Under the pieces are notes generated by a model that saw only the letters and a list, made by a program, of their open reading frames with translations, was not told the DNA's origin and did not search any database. Of a DNA stretch of 64,000 nt, positions 49,023 through 62,376 are shown piece after piece. Made by a program: the position numbers and the translations under genes. The first letter of the stretch is position 1, and each line of letters opens with the position of its first letter. Source of the DNA: Limnomonas spitsbergensis (Eukaryota; Chlorophyta; Chlorophyceae; Chlamydomonadales); the NCBI GenBank assembly GCA_037349105.1, contig JAYJMM010000019.1, positions 62,001-126,000 of the forward strand. Direction: 5' to 3'.

Positions 49023-50135
49023 TCAATATTTTGTCTTGTTGCCCTTCTTGCGCATGCATGCAACGATCCTTTTGGCATGCTGCCCACCAGCTTAGAAAAG
49101 TACTCATTGGGTACTGCTGCTACCTCCTTGATTAGGGATACCTTAACCTCCTGGAGAGTTATGCAGCCCTTAGCGTCCATCTTGGCCTGCATATATCCCC
49201 AAAAGTTCTCGATCGGACTCAAGTCCGGGCTGTTGGGAGGCCACTTCTGGAGGAGGCCCACGCTGCTGCCACGCTGGGAGTTCCACCTCTTCACCACAGG
49301 TATGGCTGCTTTGTGAGTAGGGTCGTTGTCCTGCTGAAGGTACCATGTAGCAATGTCGTGTTGGGTGAAGAGGCGCTGTCCCTTATGCATGAATGTCGCC
49401 TTCACGACCTCCTCATACTCCTCTGTGGTGATATTCCTGGCCACCTGGCCCCTCTTGTTCTTGAAGGTGGTCTTCTGGCTGCTGGTGCCTGCCACAAAGT
49501 GAAGCTTGCTGATTCCCCACTTGCAGATGCCCGCATACACGTTGAGGACCAGGGGGTGATTTGGAGAGGCTGCCTCACGCACCGCTCTCTCACCCTCACC
49601 CTCCACGCCCCAGGACACAGGCTTCACCTTCACCCCTGGGTAGGTAAATGGAAACTTCTTCCAGTCGGTGAAGAGGACGTGGCTCCAGTCCCTTCCCTTG
49701 TTGGCTTTGCAGAAGTCCAGCCGCTTCTACAGGTCGAGTTGACCCCGAAAGCTGCTTCCTAGGCGCACCCTGCAGAACCCTCAGTTTTTTCCCAATCTCC
49801 GATGCGTGCCTCTGGGCTGCTCGAATGACAGTCTTCTTCCCCACTGGCCTGGTGACCAAGCCTAATGTCCCAAGCTCATGTGCAACTGTTTTTGCACCAC
49901 CATGATGGTTGCTCAGCAGCAGGTCATAGGCCCGGGACTCCGCCTCTGGGCTGAGGATCCTCTTCTTGCCGGACTTTGGCGCGACGTGGACAGCTCCGGA
50001 ATCTTTATATCGCTGCACCCAGTGCTCCACAACCCTGTCGGACAGTCCAAGCTGCCTAGCTGTCGTGGAGATGTCGTGGTTCTCATTCCACCTCGTTACG
50101 ATAGCCCAACGGAGTTCTTCAGAGGTGAGCCCCAT
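49023..50135 (-). pseudogene. Tc1/mariner-like transposase pseudogene, copy 20
   Basis: Besides the shared break and TAG, loss of one G near 49074 shifts the frame in the last residues, so the open frame bypasses the normal stop and ends at 48908. The catalytic triad is intact. Copy 21 shares this deletion. Confidence 0.86.
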
Positions 50136-51476
50136 GGGAGCAAATGAGGCCCTAAAATGCAATGATTTTAGGGATGCCAATTTTGTGCTCTTGAGTAGCC
50201 AGGTCTTATTTCGCTTTGCGTGGGTGTTGCATTTCCCTAGGGCATGCCCACCATGTGTGTGCATGGTCCGGGTCCCACTGTTGATATTTACGACCTGCGA
50301 GCTTTTTTTCCGGGTACAGGGCGGGTCAGATGTATCGACACGTTTTAGGGGTACTGAGGTTTGACCTGCCGTCCCAACCTGGTTCACACTAGCAGTACCA
50401 ACTGCAATTTGAAGTAATCTCTATATGAACTGCCTCGATCGACCTGGTGTGTTGCTACATCGTCAAGTGCTGTAATCAGCTTGCCATACACGGTTTATTG
50501 AGGTATGTTGGGGTATCATTTGAATCGGAATGGCAGTTGGATGCCAAAAACTGCCCCGTTGGGTACCAAACTTGCGGCGGCTGAGCCTGAAAAGTGGCCA
50601 AAACCCGGTTAAGGTAGATCCTTAAGTGGGTGTAGGTGGGCCATAGAAGGAGGCATTGCCACCTTCCCTGTGTCATTTGGCCAATCCAACATGCAGATAT
50701 GGCCTTCCATGTGGCCCACATCAGGGCTGTCTTTGATGGATTGGAATTCACTCCATACATGTCTGATTGCTACGATGTCTGGTGATTCAGAGAGCCTGAG
50801 AGTAGCTCATTAAGACTGCCCACCCAATTTTTGCACCATTCCCTACTCCAAAGGCTGCAAATTTGGGGCAAAGGTGGCTTGTCGGGAAGCCATGCCCCTT
50901 GCCCCATGCAGCCCCTCAGCCATGCAAGCTCCCATATCACTGCCACAGAGTTCCAGAATGCCTTAAGTCAGGTATCCACTCTTTATTCACACATCTTGAT
51001 TTTCATGTCATTTATTCCAGGCTCACCTTCTTATCTGAGCTGAGCCAGCCAGATCTGCCGAGGACTGGTTTTGCGAGAGGATCGAAAACAACAGCACTGG
51101 TGGTTTCAGAGCCACAACCCTAGGCTTTACAGCAGGTAATACTTCAGCTATCATGGAGTCCAGCACTGCAATATAACATCCTCAAAAAATTAGAGGCAGG
51201 CCCCTCAGCATGGCCAAGTTATCTCAAAACATAAATTTATTGGAGTTGGTGATTCTGTCAAGTGGACTCCTTAAGCCCATTGTGTTTGCGTTTGATTATC
51301 TCAAGGGACAGTTGGTGCCTACCAGTATTAGTGCATTGCTAGCAATCAGGTTAGAGCACAGTCAATGTGTAAGTGATATCAAGTCATGACCTAACCTCCT
51401 TGCACTGCTGGGCCTGTCCACGTTTTTACGATACATATGACCCGCCCTGTGATGTAGCGGCGGTTGGCAAGAATTT

Positions 51477-52584
51477 TCAATATTTTGTCTTGTTGCCCTT
51501 CTTGCGCATGCATGCAACGATCCTTTTGGCATGCTGCCCACCAGCTTAGAAAAGTACTCATTGGGTACTGCTGCTACCTCCTTGATTAGGGATACCTTAA
51601 CCTCCTGGAGAGTTATGCAGCCCTTAGCGTCCATCTTGGCCTGCATATATCCCCAAAAGTTCTCGATCGGACTCAAGTCCGGGCTGTTGGGAGGCCACTT
51701 CTGGAGGAGGCCCACGCTGCTGCCACGCTGGGAGTTCCACCTCTTCACCACAGGTATGGCTGCTTTGTGAGTAGGGTCGTTGTCCTGCTGAAGGTACCAT
51801 GTAGCAATGTCGTGTTGGGTGAAGAGGCGCTGTCCCTTATGCATGAATGTCGCCTTCACGACCTCCTCATACTCCTCTGTGGTGATATTCCTGGCCACCT
51901 GGCCCCTCTTGTTCTTGAAGGTTCTGGCTGCTGGTGCCTGCCACAAAGTGAAGCTTGCTGATTCCCCACTTGCAGATGCCCGCATACACGTTGAGGACCA
52001 GGGGGTGATTTGGAGAGGCTGCCTCACGCACCGCTCTCTCACCCTCACCCTCCACGCCCCAGGACACAGGCTTCACCTTCACCCCTGGGTAGGTAAATGG
52101 AAACTTCTTCCAGTCGGTGAAGAGGACGTGGCTCCAGTCCCTTCCCTTGCTGGCTTTGCAGAAGTCCAGCCGCTTCTACAGGTCGAGTTGACCCCGAAAG
52201 CTGCTTCCTAGGCGCACCCTGCAGAACCCTCAGTTTTTTCCCAATCTCCGATGCGTGCCTCTGGGCTGCTCGAATGACAGTCTTCTTCCCCACTGGCCTG
52301 GTGACCAAGCCTAATGTCCCAAGCTCATGTGCAACTGTTTTTGCACCACCATGATGGTTGCTCAGCAGCAGGTCATAGGCCCGGGACTCCGCCTCTGGGC
52401 TGAGGATCCTCTTCTTGCCGGACTTTGGCGCGACGTGGACAGCTCCGGAATCTTTATATCGCTGCACCCAGTGCTCCACAACCCTGTCGGACAGTCCAAG
52501 CTGCCTAGCTGTCGTGGAGATGTCGTGGTTCTCATTCCACCTCGTTACGATAGCCCAACGGAGTTCTTCAGAGGTGAGCCCCAT
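51477..52584 (-). pseudogene. Tc1/mariner-like transposase pseudogene, copy 21
   Basis: Carries the C-terminal one-base deletion of copy 20 (near 51528) and a 5-bp deletion (GGTCT, near 51920) shared with copy 22. It therefore links its left and right neighbours, as expected from stepwise unequal exchange. The shared frame break and TAG are present. Confidence 0.86.
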
Positions 52585-53923
52585 GGGAGCAAATGAGGCC
52601 CTAAAATGCAATGATTTTAGGGATGCCAATTTTGTGCTCTTGAGTAGCCAGGTCTTATTTCGCTTTGCGTGGGTGTTGCATTTCCCTAGGGCATGCCCAC
52701 CATGTGTGTGCATGGTCCGGGTCCCACTGTTGATATTTACGACTGCGAGCTTTTTTTCCGGGTACAGGGCGGGTCAGATGTATCGACACGTTTTAGGGGT
52801 ACTGAGGTTTGACCTGCCGTCCCAACCTGGTTCACACTAGCAGTACCAACTGCAATTTGAAGTAATCTCTATATGAACTGCCTCGATCGACCTGGTGTGT
52901 TGCTACATCGTCAAGTGCTGTAATCAGCTTGCCATACACGGTTTATTGAGGTCTGTTGGGGTATCATTTGAATCGAGTGGCAAGTTGGATGCCAAAAACT
53001 GCCCCGTTGGGTACCAAACTTGCGGCGGCTGAGCCTGAAAAGTGGCCAAAACCCGGTTAAGGTAGATCCTTAAGTGGGTGTAGGTGGGCCATAGAAGGAG
53101 GCATTGCCACCTTCCCTGTGTCATTTGGCCAATCCAACATGCAGATATGGCCTTCCATGTGGCCCACATCAGGGCTGTCTTTGATGGATTGGAATTCACT
53201 CCATACATGTCTGATTGCTACGATGTCTGGTGATTCAGAGAGCCTGAGAGTAGCTCATTAAGACTGCCCACCCAATTGCTGCACCATTCCCTACTCCAGA
53301 GGCTGCAAATTTGGGGCAAAGGTGGCTTGTCGGGAAGCCATGCCCCTTGCCCCATGCAGCCCCTCAGCCATGCAAGCTCCCATATCACTGCCACAGAGTT
53401 CCAGAATGCCTTAAGTCAGGTATCCACTCTTTATTCACACATCTTGACTTTCATGTCATTTATTCCAGGCTCACCTTCTTATCTGAGCTGAGCCAGCCAG
53501 ATCTGCCGAGGACTGGTTTTGCGAGAGGATCGAAAATAACAGCACTGGTGGTTTCAGAGCCACAACCCTAGGCTTTACAGCAGGTAATACTTCAGCTATC
53601 ATGGAGTCCAGCACTGCAATATAACATCCTCAAAAATTAGAGGCAGGCCCCTCAGCATGGCCAAGTTATCTCAAAACATAAATTTATTGGAGTTGGTGAT
53701 TCTGTCAAGTGGACTCCTTAAGCCCATTGTGTTTGCGTTTGATTATCTCAAGGGACAGTTGGTGCCTACCAGTATTAGTGCATTGCTAGCAATCAGGTTA
53801 GAGCACAGTCAATGTGTAAGTGATATCGAGTCATGACCTAACCTCCTTGCACTGCTGGGCCTGTCCACGTTTTTACGATACATATGACCCGCCCTGTGAT
53901 GTAGCGGCGGTTGGCAAGAATTT

Positions 53924-55032
53924 TCAATATTTTGTCTTGTTGCCCTTCTTGCGCATGCATGCAACGATCCTTTTGGGCATGCTGCCCACCAGCTTAGAAA
54001 AGTACTCATTGGGTATTGCTGCTACCTCCTTGATTAGGGATACCTTAACCTCCTGGAGAATTCTGCAGCCCTTAGCGTCCATCTTGGCCTGCATATATCC
54101 CCAAAAGTTCTCGATCGGACTCAAGTCCGGGCTGTTGGGAGGCCACTTCTGGAGGAGGCCCACGCTGCTGCCACGCTGGGAGTTCCACCTCTTCACCACA
54201 GGTATGGCTGCTTTGTGAGTAGGGTCGTTGTCTTGCTGAAGGTACCATGTAGCAATGTCGTGTTGGGTGAAGAGGCGCTGTCCCTCATGCATGAATGTCG
54301 CCTTCACGACCTCCTCATACTCCTCTGTGGTGATATTCCTGGCCACCTGGCCCCTCTTGTTCTTGAAGGTTCTGGCTGCTGGTGCCTGCCACAAAGTGAA
54401 GCTTGCTGATTCCCCACTTGCAGATGCCCGCATACACGTTGAGGACCAGGGGGTGATTTGGAGAGGCTGCCTCACGCACCGCTCTCTCACCCTCACCCTC
54501 CACGCCCCAGGACACAGGCTTCACCTTCACCCCTGGGTAGGTAAATGGAAACTTCTTCCAGTCGGTGAAGAGGACGTGGCTCCAGTCCCTTCCCTTGCTG
54601 GCTTTGCAGAAGTCCAGCCGCTTCTACAGGTCGAGTTGACCCCGAAAGCTGCTTCCTAGGCGCACCCTGCAGAACCCTCAGTTTTTTCCCAATCTCCGAT
54701 GCGTGCCTCTGGGCTGCTCGAATGACAGTCTTCTTCCCCACTGGCCTGGTGACCAAGCCTAATGTCCCAAGCTCATGTGCAACTGTTTTTGCACCACCAT
54801 GATGGTTGCTCAGCAGCAGGTCATAGGCCCGGGACTCCGCCTCTGGGCTGAGGATCCTCTTCTTGCCGGACTTTGGCGCGACGTGGACAGCTCCGGAATC
54901 TTTATATCGCTGCACCCAGTGCTCCACAACCCTGTCGGACAGTCCAAGCTGCCTAGCTGTCGTGGAGATGTCGTGGTTCTCATTCCACCTCGTTACGATA
55001 GCCCAACGGAGTTCTTCAGAGGTGAGCCCCAT
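53924..55032 (-). pseudogene. Tc1/mariner-like transposase pseudogene, copy 22
   Basis: Has the 5-bp deletion of copy 21 (near 54369) but not its C-terminal one-base loss, so the catalytic half ends at the normal TGA (53924-53926). The shared frame break and TAG are present. Confidence 0.86.
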
Positions 55033-56371
55033 GGGAGCAAATGAGGCCCTAAAATGCAATGATTTTAGGGATGCCAATTTTGTGCTCTTGAGTAGCCAGG
55101 TCTTATTTCGCTTTGCGTGGGTGTTGCATTTCCCTAGGGCATGCCCACCATGTGTGTGCATGGTCCGGGTCCCACTGTTGATATTTACGACTGCGAGCTT
55201 TTTTTCCGGGTACAGGGCGGGTCAGATGTATCGACACGTTTTAGGGGTACTGAGGTTTGACCTGCCGTCCCAACCTGGTTCACACTAGCAGTACCAACTG
55301 CAATTTGAAGTAATCTCTATATGAACTGCCTCGATCGACCTGGTGTGTTGCTACATCGTCAAGTGCTGTAATCAGCTTGCCATACACGGTTTATTGAGGT
55401 CTGTTGGGGTATCATTTGAATCGAGTGGCAAGTTGGATGCCAAAAACTGCCCCGTTGGGTACCAAACTTGCGGCGGCTGAGCCTGAAAAGTGGCCAAAAC
55501 CCGGTTAAGGTAGATCCTTAAGTGGGTGTAGGTGGGCCATAGAAGGAGGCATTGCCACCTTCCCTGTGTCATTTGGCCAATCCAACATGCAGATATGGCC
55601 TTCCATGTGGCCCACATCAGGGCTGTCTTTGATGGATTGGAATTCACTCCATACATGTCTGATTGCTACGATGTCTGGTGATTCAGAGAGCCTGAGAGTA
55701 GCTCATTAAGACTGCCCACCCAATTGCTGCACCATTCCCTACTCCAGAGGCTGCAAATTTGGGGCAAAGGTGGCTTGTCGGGAAGCCATGCCCCTTGCCC
55801 CATGCAGCCCCTCAGCCATGCAAGCTCCCATATCACTGCCACAGAGTTCCAGAATGCCTTAAGTCAGGTATCCACTCTTTATTCACACATCTTGACTTTC
55901 ATGTCATTTATTCCAGGCTCACCTTCTTATCTGAGCTGAGCCAGCCAGATCTGCCGAGGACTGGTTTTGCGAGAGGATCGAAAATAACAGCACTGGTGGT
56001 TTCAGAGCCACAACCCTAGGCTTTACAGCAGGTAATACTTCAGCTATCATGGAGTCCAGCACTGCAATATAACATCCTCAAAAATTAGAGGCAGGCCCCT
56101 CAGCATGGCCAAGTTATCTCAAAACATAAATTTATTGGAGTTGGTGATTCTGTCAAGTGGACTCCTTAAGCCCATTGTGTTTGCGTTTGATTATCTCAAG
56201 GGACAGTTGGTGCCTACCAGTATTAGTGCATTGCTAGCAATCAGGTTAGAGCACAGTCAATGTGTAAGTGATATCGAGTCATGACCTAACCTCCTTGCAC
56301 TGCTGGGCCTGTCCACGTTTTTACGATACATATGACCCGCCCTGTGATGTAGCGGCGGTTGGCAAGAATTT

Positions 56372-57485
56372 TCAATATTTTGTCTTGTTGCCCTTCTTGC
56401 GCATGCATGCAACGATCCTTTTGGGCATGCTGCCCACCAGCTTAGAAAAGTACTCATTGGGTATTGCTGCTACCTCCTTGATTAGGGATACCTTAACCTC
56501 CTGGAGAGTTATGCAGCCCTTAGCGTCCATCTTGGCCTGCATATATCCCCAAAAGTTCTCGATCGGACTCAAGTCCGGGCTGTTGGGAGGCCACTTCTGG
56601 AGGAGGCCCACGCTGCTGCCACGCTGGGAGTTCCACCTCTTCACCACAGGTATGGCTGCTTTGTGAGTAGGGTCGTTGTCTTGCTGAAGGTACCATGTAG
56701 CAATGTCGTGTTGGGTGAAGAGGCGCTGTCCCTTATGCATGAATGTCGCCTTCGCGACCTCCTCATACTCCTCTGTGGTGATATTTCTGGCCACCTGGCC
56801 CCTCTTGTTCTTGAAGGTGGTCTTCTGGCTGCTGGTGCCTGCCACAAAGTGAAGCTTGCTGATTCCCCACTTGCAGATGCCCGCATACACGTTGAGGACC
56901 AGGGGGTGATTTGGAGAGGCTGCCTCACGCACCGCTCTCTCACCCTCACCCTCCACGCCCCAGGACACAGGCTGCACCTTCACCCCTGGGTAGGTAAATG
57001 GAAACTTCTTCCAGTCGGTGAAGAGGACGTGGCTCCAGTCCCTTCCCTTGCTGGCTTTGCAGAAGTCCAGCCGCTTCTACAGGTCGAGTTGACCCCGAAA
57101 GCTGCTTCCTAGGCGCACCCTGCAGAACCCTCAGTTTTTTCCCAATCTCCGATGCGTGCCTCTGGGCTGCTCGAATGACAGTCTTCTTCCCCACTGGCCT
57201 GGTGACCCAGCCTAATGTCCCAAGCTCATGTGCAACTGTTTTTGCACCACCATGATGGTTGCTCAGCAGCAGGTCATAGGCCCGGGACTCCGCCTCTGGG
57301 CTGAGGATCCTCTTCTTGCCGGACTTTGGCGCGACGTGGACAGCTCCGGAATCTTTATATCGCTGCACCCAGTGCTCCACAACCCTGTCGGAAAGCCCAA
57401 GCTGCCTAGCTGTCGTGGAGATGTCGTGGTTCTCATTCCACCTCGTTACGATAGCCCAACGGAGTTCTTCAGAGGTGAGCCCCAT
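56372..57485 (-). pseudogene. Tc1/mariner-like transposase pseudogene, copy 23
   Basis: Only the shared frame break and TAG interrupt it. It shares the GGAAAGCCC variant (near 57390) with copies 24 and 25. Just upstream of the gene (57546-57567), however, it has the three linked substitutions otherwise confined to copies 12-17, which suggests a converted patch. Confidence 0.86.
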
Positions 57486-58817
57486 GGGAGCAAATGAGGC
57501 CCTAAAATGCAATGATTTTAGGGATGCCAATTTTGTGCTCTTGAGTAACCAGGTCTTATTTTGCTTCGCGTGGGTGTTGCATTTCCCTAGGGCATGCCCA
57601 CCATGTGTGTGCATGGTCCGGGTCCCACTGTTGATATTTACGACCTGCGAGCTTTTTTTCCGGGTACAAGGCGGGTCAGATGTATCGACACGTTTTAGGG
57701 GTACTGAGGTTTGACCTGCCGTCCCAACCTGGTTCACACTAGCAGTACCAACTGCAATTTGAAGTAATCTCTATATGAACTGCCTCGATCGACCTGGTGT
57801 GTTGCTACATCGTCAAGTGCTGTAATCAGCTTGCCATACACGGTTTATTGTGGTCTATTGGGGTATCATTTGAATCCGAATGGCAGTTGGATGCCAAAAA
57901 CTGCCCCGTTGGGTACCAAACTTGCGGCGGCTGAGCCTGAAAAGTGGCCAACACCCGGTTAAGGTAGATCCTTAAGTGGGTGTAGGTGGGCCATAGAAGC
58001 CACCTTCCCTGTGTCATTTGGCCAATCCAACATGCAGATATGGCCTTCCATGTGGCCCACATCAGGGCTGTCTTTGATGGATTGGAATTCACTCCATACA
58101 TGTCTGATTGCTACGATGTCTGGTGATTCAGAGAGCCTGAGAGTAGCTCATTAAGACTGCCCCCCCCAATTTTTGCACCATTCCCTACTCCAGAGGCTGC
58201 AAATTTGGGGCAAAGGTGGCTTGTCGGGAAGCCATGCCCCTTGCCCCATGCAGCCCCTCAGCCATGCAAGCTCCCATATCACTGCCACAGAGTTCCAGAA
58301 TGCCTTAAGTCAGGTATCCACTCTTTATTCACACATCTTGACTTTCATGTCATTTATTCCAGGCTCACCTTCTTATCTGAGCTGAGCCAGCCAGATCTGC
58401 CGAGGACTGGTTTTGCGAGAGGATCGAAAACAACAGCACTGGTGGTTTCAGAGCCACAACCCTAGGCTTTACAGCAGGTAATACTTCAGCTATCATGGAG
58501 TCCAGCACTGCAATATAACATCCTCAAAAATTAGAGGCAGGCCCCTCAGCATGGCCAAGTTATCTCAAAACATAAATTTATTGGAGTTGGTGATTCTGTC
58601 AAGTGGACTCCTTAAGCCCATTGTGTTTGCGTTTGATTATCTCAAGGGACAGTTGGTGCCTACCAGTATTAGTGCATTGCTAGCAATCAGGTTAGAGCAC
58701 AGTCAATGTGTAAGTGATATCGAGTCATGACCTAACCTCCTTGCACTGCTGGGCCTGTCCACGTTTTTACGATACATATGACCCGCCCTGTGATGTAGCG
58801 GCGGTTGGCAAGAATTT

Positions 58818-59931
58818 TCAATATTTTGTCTTGTTGCCCTTCTTGCGCATGCATGCAACGATCCTTTTGGGCATGCTGCCCACCAGCTTAGAAAAGTACT
58901 CATTGGGTATTGCTGCTACCTCCTTGATTAGGGATACCTTAACCTCCTGGAGAGTTATGCAGCCCTTAGCGTCCATCTTGGCCTGCATATATCCCCAAAA
59001 GTTCTCGATCGGACTCAAGTCCGGGCTGTTGGGAGGCCACTTCTGGAGGAGGCCCACGCTGCTGCCACGCTGGGAGTTCCACCTCTTCACCACAGGTATG
59101 GCTGCTTTGTGAGTAGGGTCGTTGTCTTGCTGAAGGTACCATGTAGCAATGTCGTGTTGGGTGAAGAGGCGCTGTCCCTTATGCATGAATGTCGCCTTCG
59201 CGACCTCCTCATACTCCTCTGTGGTGATATTTCTGGCCACCTGGCCCCTCTTGTTCTTGAAGGTGGTCTTCTGGCTGCTGGTGCCTGCCACAAAGTGAAG
59301 CTTGCTGATTCCCCACTTGCAGATGCCCGCATACACGTTGAGGACCAGGGGGTGATTTGGAGAGGCTGCCTCACGCACCGCTCTCTCACCCTCACCCTCC
59401 ACGCCCCAGGACACAGGCTGCACCTTCACCCCTGGGTAGGTAAATGGAAACTTCTTCCAGTCGGTGAAGAGGACGTGGCTCCAGTCCCTTCCCTTGCTGG
59501 CTTTGCAGAAGTCCAGCCGCTTCTACAGGTCGAGTTGACCCCGAAAGCTGCTTCCTAGGCGCACCCTGCAGAACCCTCAGTTTTTTCCCAATCTCCGATG
59601 CGTGCCTCTGGGCTGCTCGAATGACAGTCTTCTTCCCCACTGGCCTGGTGACCCAGCCTAATGTCCCAAGCTCATGTGCAACTGTTTTTGCACCACCATG
59701 ATGGTTGCTCAGCAGCAGGTCATAGGCCCGGGACTCCGCCTCTGGGCTGAGGATCCTCTTCTTGCCGGACTTTGGCGCGACGTGGACAGCTCCGGAATCT
59801 TTATATCGCTGCACCCAGTGCTCCACAACCCTGTCGGAAAGCCCAAGCTGCCTAGCTGTCGTGGAGATGTCGTGGTTCTCATTCCACCTCGTTACGATAG
59901 CCCAACGGAGTTCTTCAGAGGTGAGCCCCAT
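58818..59931 (-). pseudogene. Tc1/mariner-like transposase pseudogene, copy 24
   Basis: Only the shared frame break and TAG interrupt it, and all three catalytic acids are present. It is nearly identical to copies 23 and 25, including a Leu-to-Trp change in the second helix-turn-helix region (GTLGWV). Confidence 0.86.
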
Positions 59932-61262
59932 GGGAGCAAATGAGGCCCTAAAATGCAATGATTTTAGGGATGCCAATTTTGTGCTCTTGAGTAGCCAGGT
60001 CTTATTTCGCTTTGCGTGGGTGTTGCATTTCCCTAGGGCATGCCCACCATGTGTGTGCATGGTCCGGGTCCCACTGTTGATATTTACGACCTGCGAGCTT
60101 TTTTTCCGGGTACAGGGCGGGTCAGATGTATCGACACGTTTTAGGGGTACTGAGGTTTGACCTGCCGTCCCAACCTGGTTCACACTAGCAGTACCAACTG
60201 CAATTTGAAGTAATCTCTCTATGAACTGCCTCGATCGACCTGGTGTGTTGCTACATCGTCAAGTGCTGTAATCAGCTTGCCATACACGGTTTATTGAGGT
60301 CTGTTGGGGTATCATTTGAATCCGAATGGCAGTTGGATGCCAAAAACTGCCCCGTTGGGTACCAAACTTGCGGCGGCTGAGCCTGAAAAGTGGCCAACAC
60401 CCGGTTAAGGTAGATCCTTAAGTGGGTGTAGGTGGGCCATAGAAGCCACCTTCCCTGTGTCATTTGGCCAATCCAACATGCAGATATGGCCTTCCATGTG
60501 GCCCACATCAGGGCTGTCTTTGATGGATTGGAATTCACTCCATACATGTCTGATTGCTACGATGTCTGGTGATTCAGAGAGCCTGAGAGTAGCTCATTAA
60601 GACTGCCCCCCCAATTTTTGCACCATTCCCTACTCCAGAGGCTGCAAATTTGGGGCAAAGGTGGCTTGTCGGGAAGCCATGCCCCTTGCCCCATGCAGCC
60701 CCTCAGCCATGCAAGCTCCCATATCACTGCCACAGAGTTCCAGAATGCCTTAAGTCAGGTATCCACTCTTTATTCACACATCTTGACTTTCATGTCATTT
60801 ATTCCAGGCTCACCTTCTTATCTGAGCTGAGCCAGCCAGATCTGCCGAGGACTGGTTTTGCGAGAGGATCGAAAACAACAGCACTGGTGGTTTCAGAGCC
60901 ACAACCCTAGGCTTTACAGCAGGTAATACTTCAGCTATCATGGAGTCCAGCACTGCAATATAACATCCTCAAAAATTAGAGGCAGGCCCCTCAGCATGGC
61001 CAAGTTATCTCAAAACATAAATTTATTGGAGTTGGTGATTCTGTCAAGTGGACTCCTTAAGCCCATTGTGTTTGCGTTTGATTATCTCAAGGGACAGTTG
61101 GTGCCTACCAGTATTAGTGCATTGCTAGCAATCAGGTTAGAGCACAGTCAATGTGTAAGTGATATCGAGTCATGACCTAACCTCCTTGCACTGCTGGGCC
61201 TGTCCACGTTTTTACGATACATATGACCCGCCCTGTGATGTAGCGGCGGTTGGCAAGAATTT

Positions 61263-62376
61263 TCAATATTTTGTCTTGTTGCCCTTCTTGCGCATGCATG
61301 CAACGATCCTTTTGGGCATGCTGCCCACCAGCTTAGAAAAGTACTCATTGGGTATTGCTGCTACCTCCTTGATTAGGGATACCTTAACCTCCTGGAGAGT
61401 TATGCAGCCCTTAGCGTCCATCTTGGCCTGCATATATCCCCAAAAGTTCTCGATCGGACTCAAGTCCGGGCTGTTGGGAGGCCACTTCTGGAGGAGGCCC
61501 ACGCTGCTGCCACGCTGGGAGTTCCACCTCTTCACCACAGGTATGGCTGCTTTGTGAGTAGGGTCGTTGTCTTGCTGAAGGTACCATGTAGCAATGTCGT
61601 GTTGGGTGAAGAGGCGCTGTCCCTTATGCATGAATGTCGCCTTCGCGACCTCCTCATACTCCTCTGTGGTGATATTTCTGGCCACCTGGCCCCTCTTGTT
61701 CTTGAAGGTGGTCTTCTGGCTGCTGGTGCCTGCCACAAAGTGAAGCTTGCTGATTCCCCACTTGCAGATGCCCGCATACACGTTGAGGACCAGGGGGTGA
61801 TTTGGAGAGGCTGCCTCACGCACCGCTCTCTCACCCTCACCCTCCACGCCCCAGGACACAGGCTGCACCTTCACCCCTGGGTAGGTAAATGGAAACTTCT
61901 TCCAGTCGGTGAAGAGGACGTGGCTCCAGTCCCTTCCCTTGCTGGCTTTGCAGAAGTCCAGCCGCTTCTACAGGTCGAGTTGACCCCGAAAGCTGCTTCC
62001 TAGGCGCACCCTGCAGAACCCTCAGTTTTTTCCCAATCTCCGATGCGTGCCTCTGGGCTGCTCGAATGACAGTCTTCTTCCCCACTGGCCTGGTGACCCA
62101 GCCTAATGTCCCAAGCTCATGTGCAACTGTTTTTGCACCACCATGATGGTTGCTCAGCAGCAGGTCATAGGCCCGGGACTCCGCCTCTGGGCTGAGGATC
62201 CTCTTCTTGCCGGACTTTGGCGCGACGTGGACAGCTCCGGAATCTTTATATCGCTGCACCCAGTGCTCCACAACCCTGTCGGAAAGCCCAAGCTGCCTAG
62301 CTGTCGTGGAGATGTCGTGGTTCTCATTCCACCTCGTTACGATAGCCCAACGGAGTTCTTCAGAGGTGAGCCCCAT
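61263..62376 (-). pseudogene. Tc1/mariner-like transposase pseudogene, copy 25
   Basis: Only the shared frame break and TAG interrupt it, with the catalytic triad kept. It matches copy 24 closely, but its spacer keeps the 9-bp block that units 23 and 24 have lost. Confidence 0.86.
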
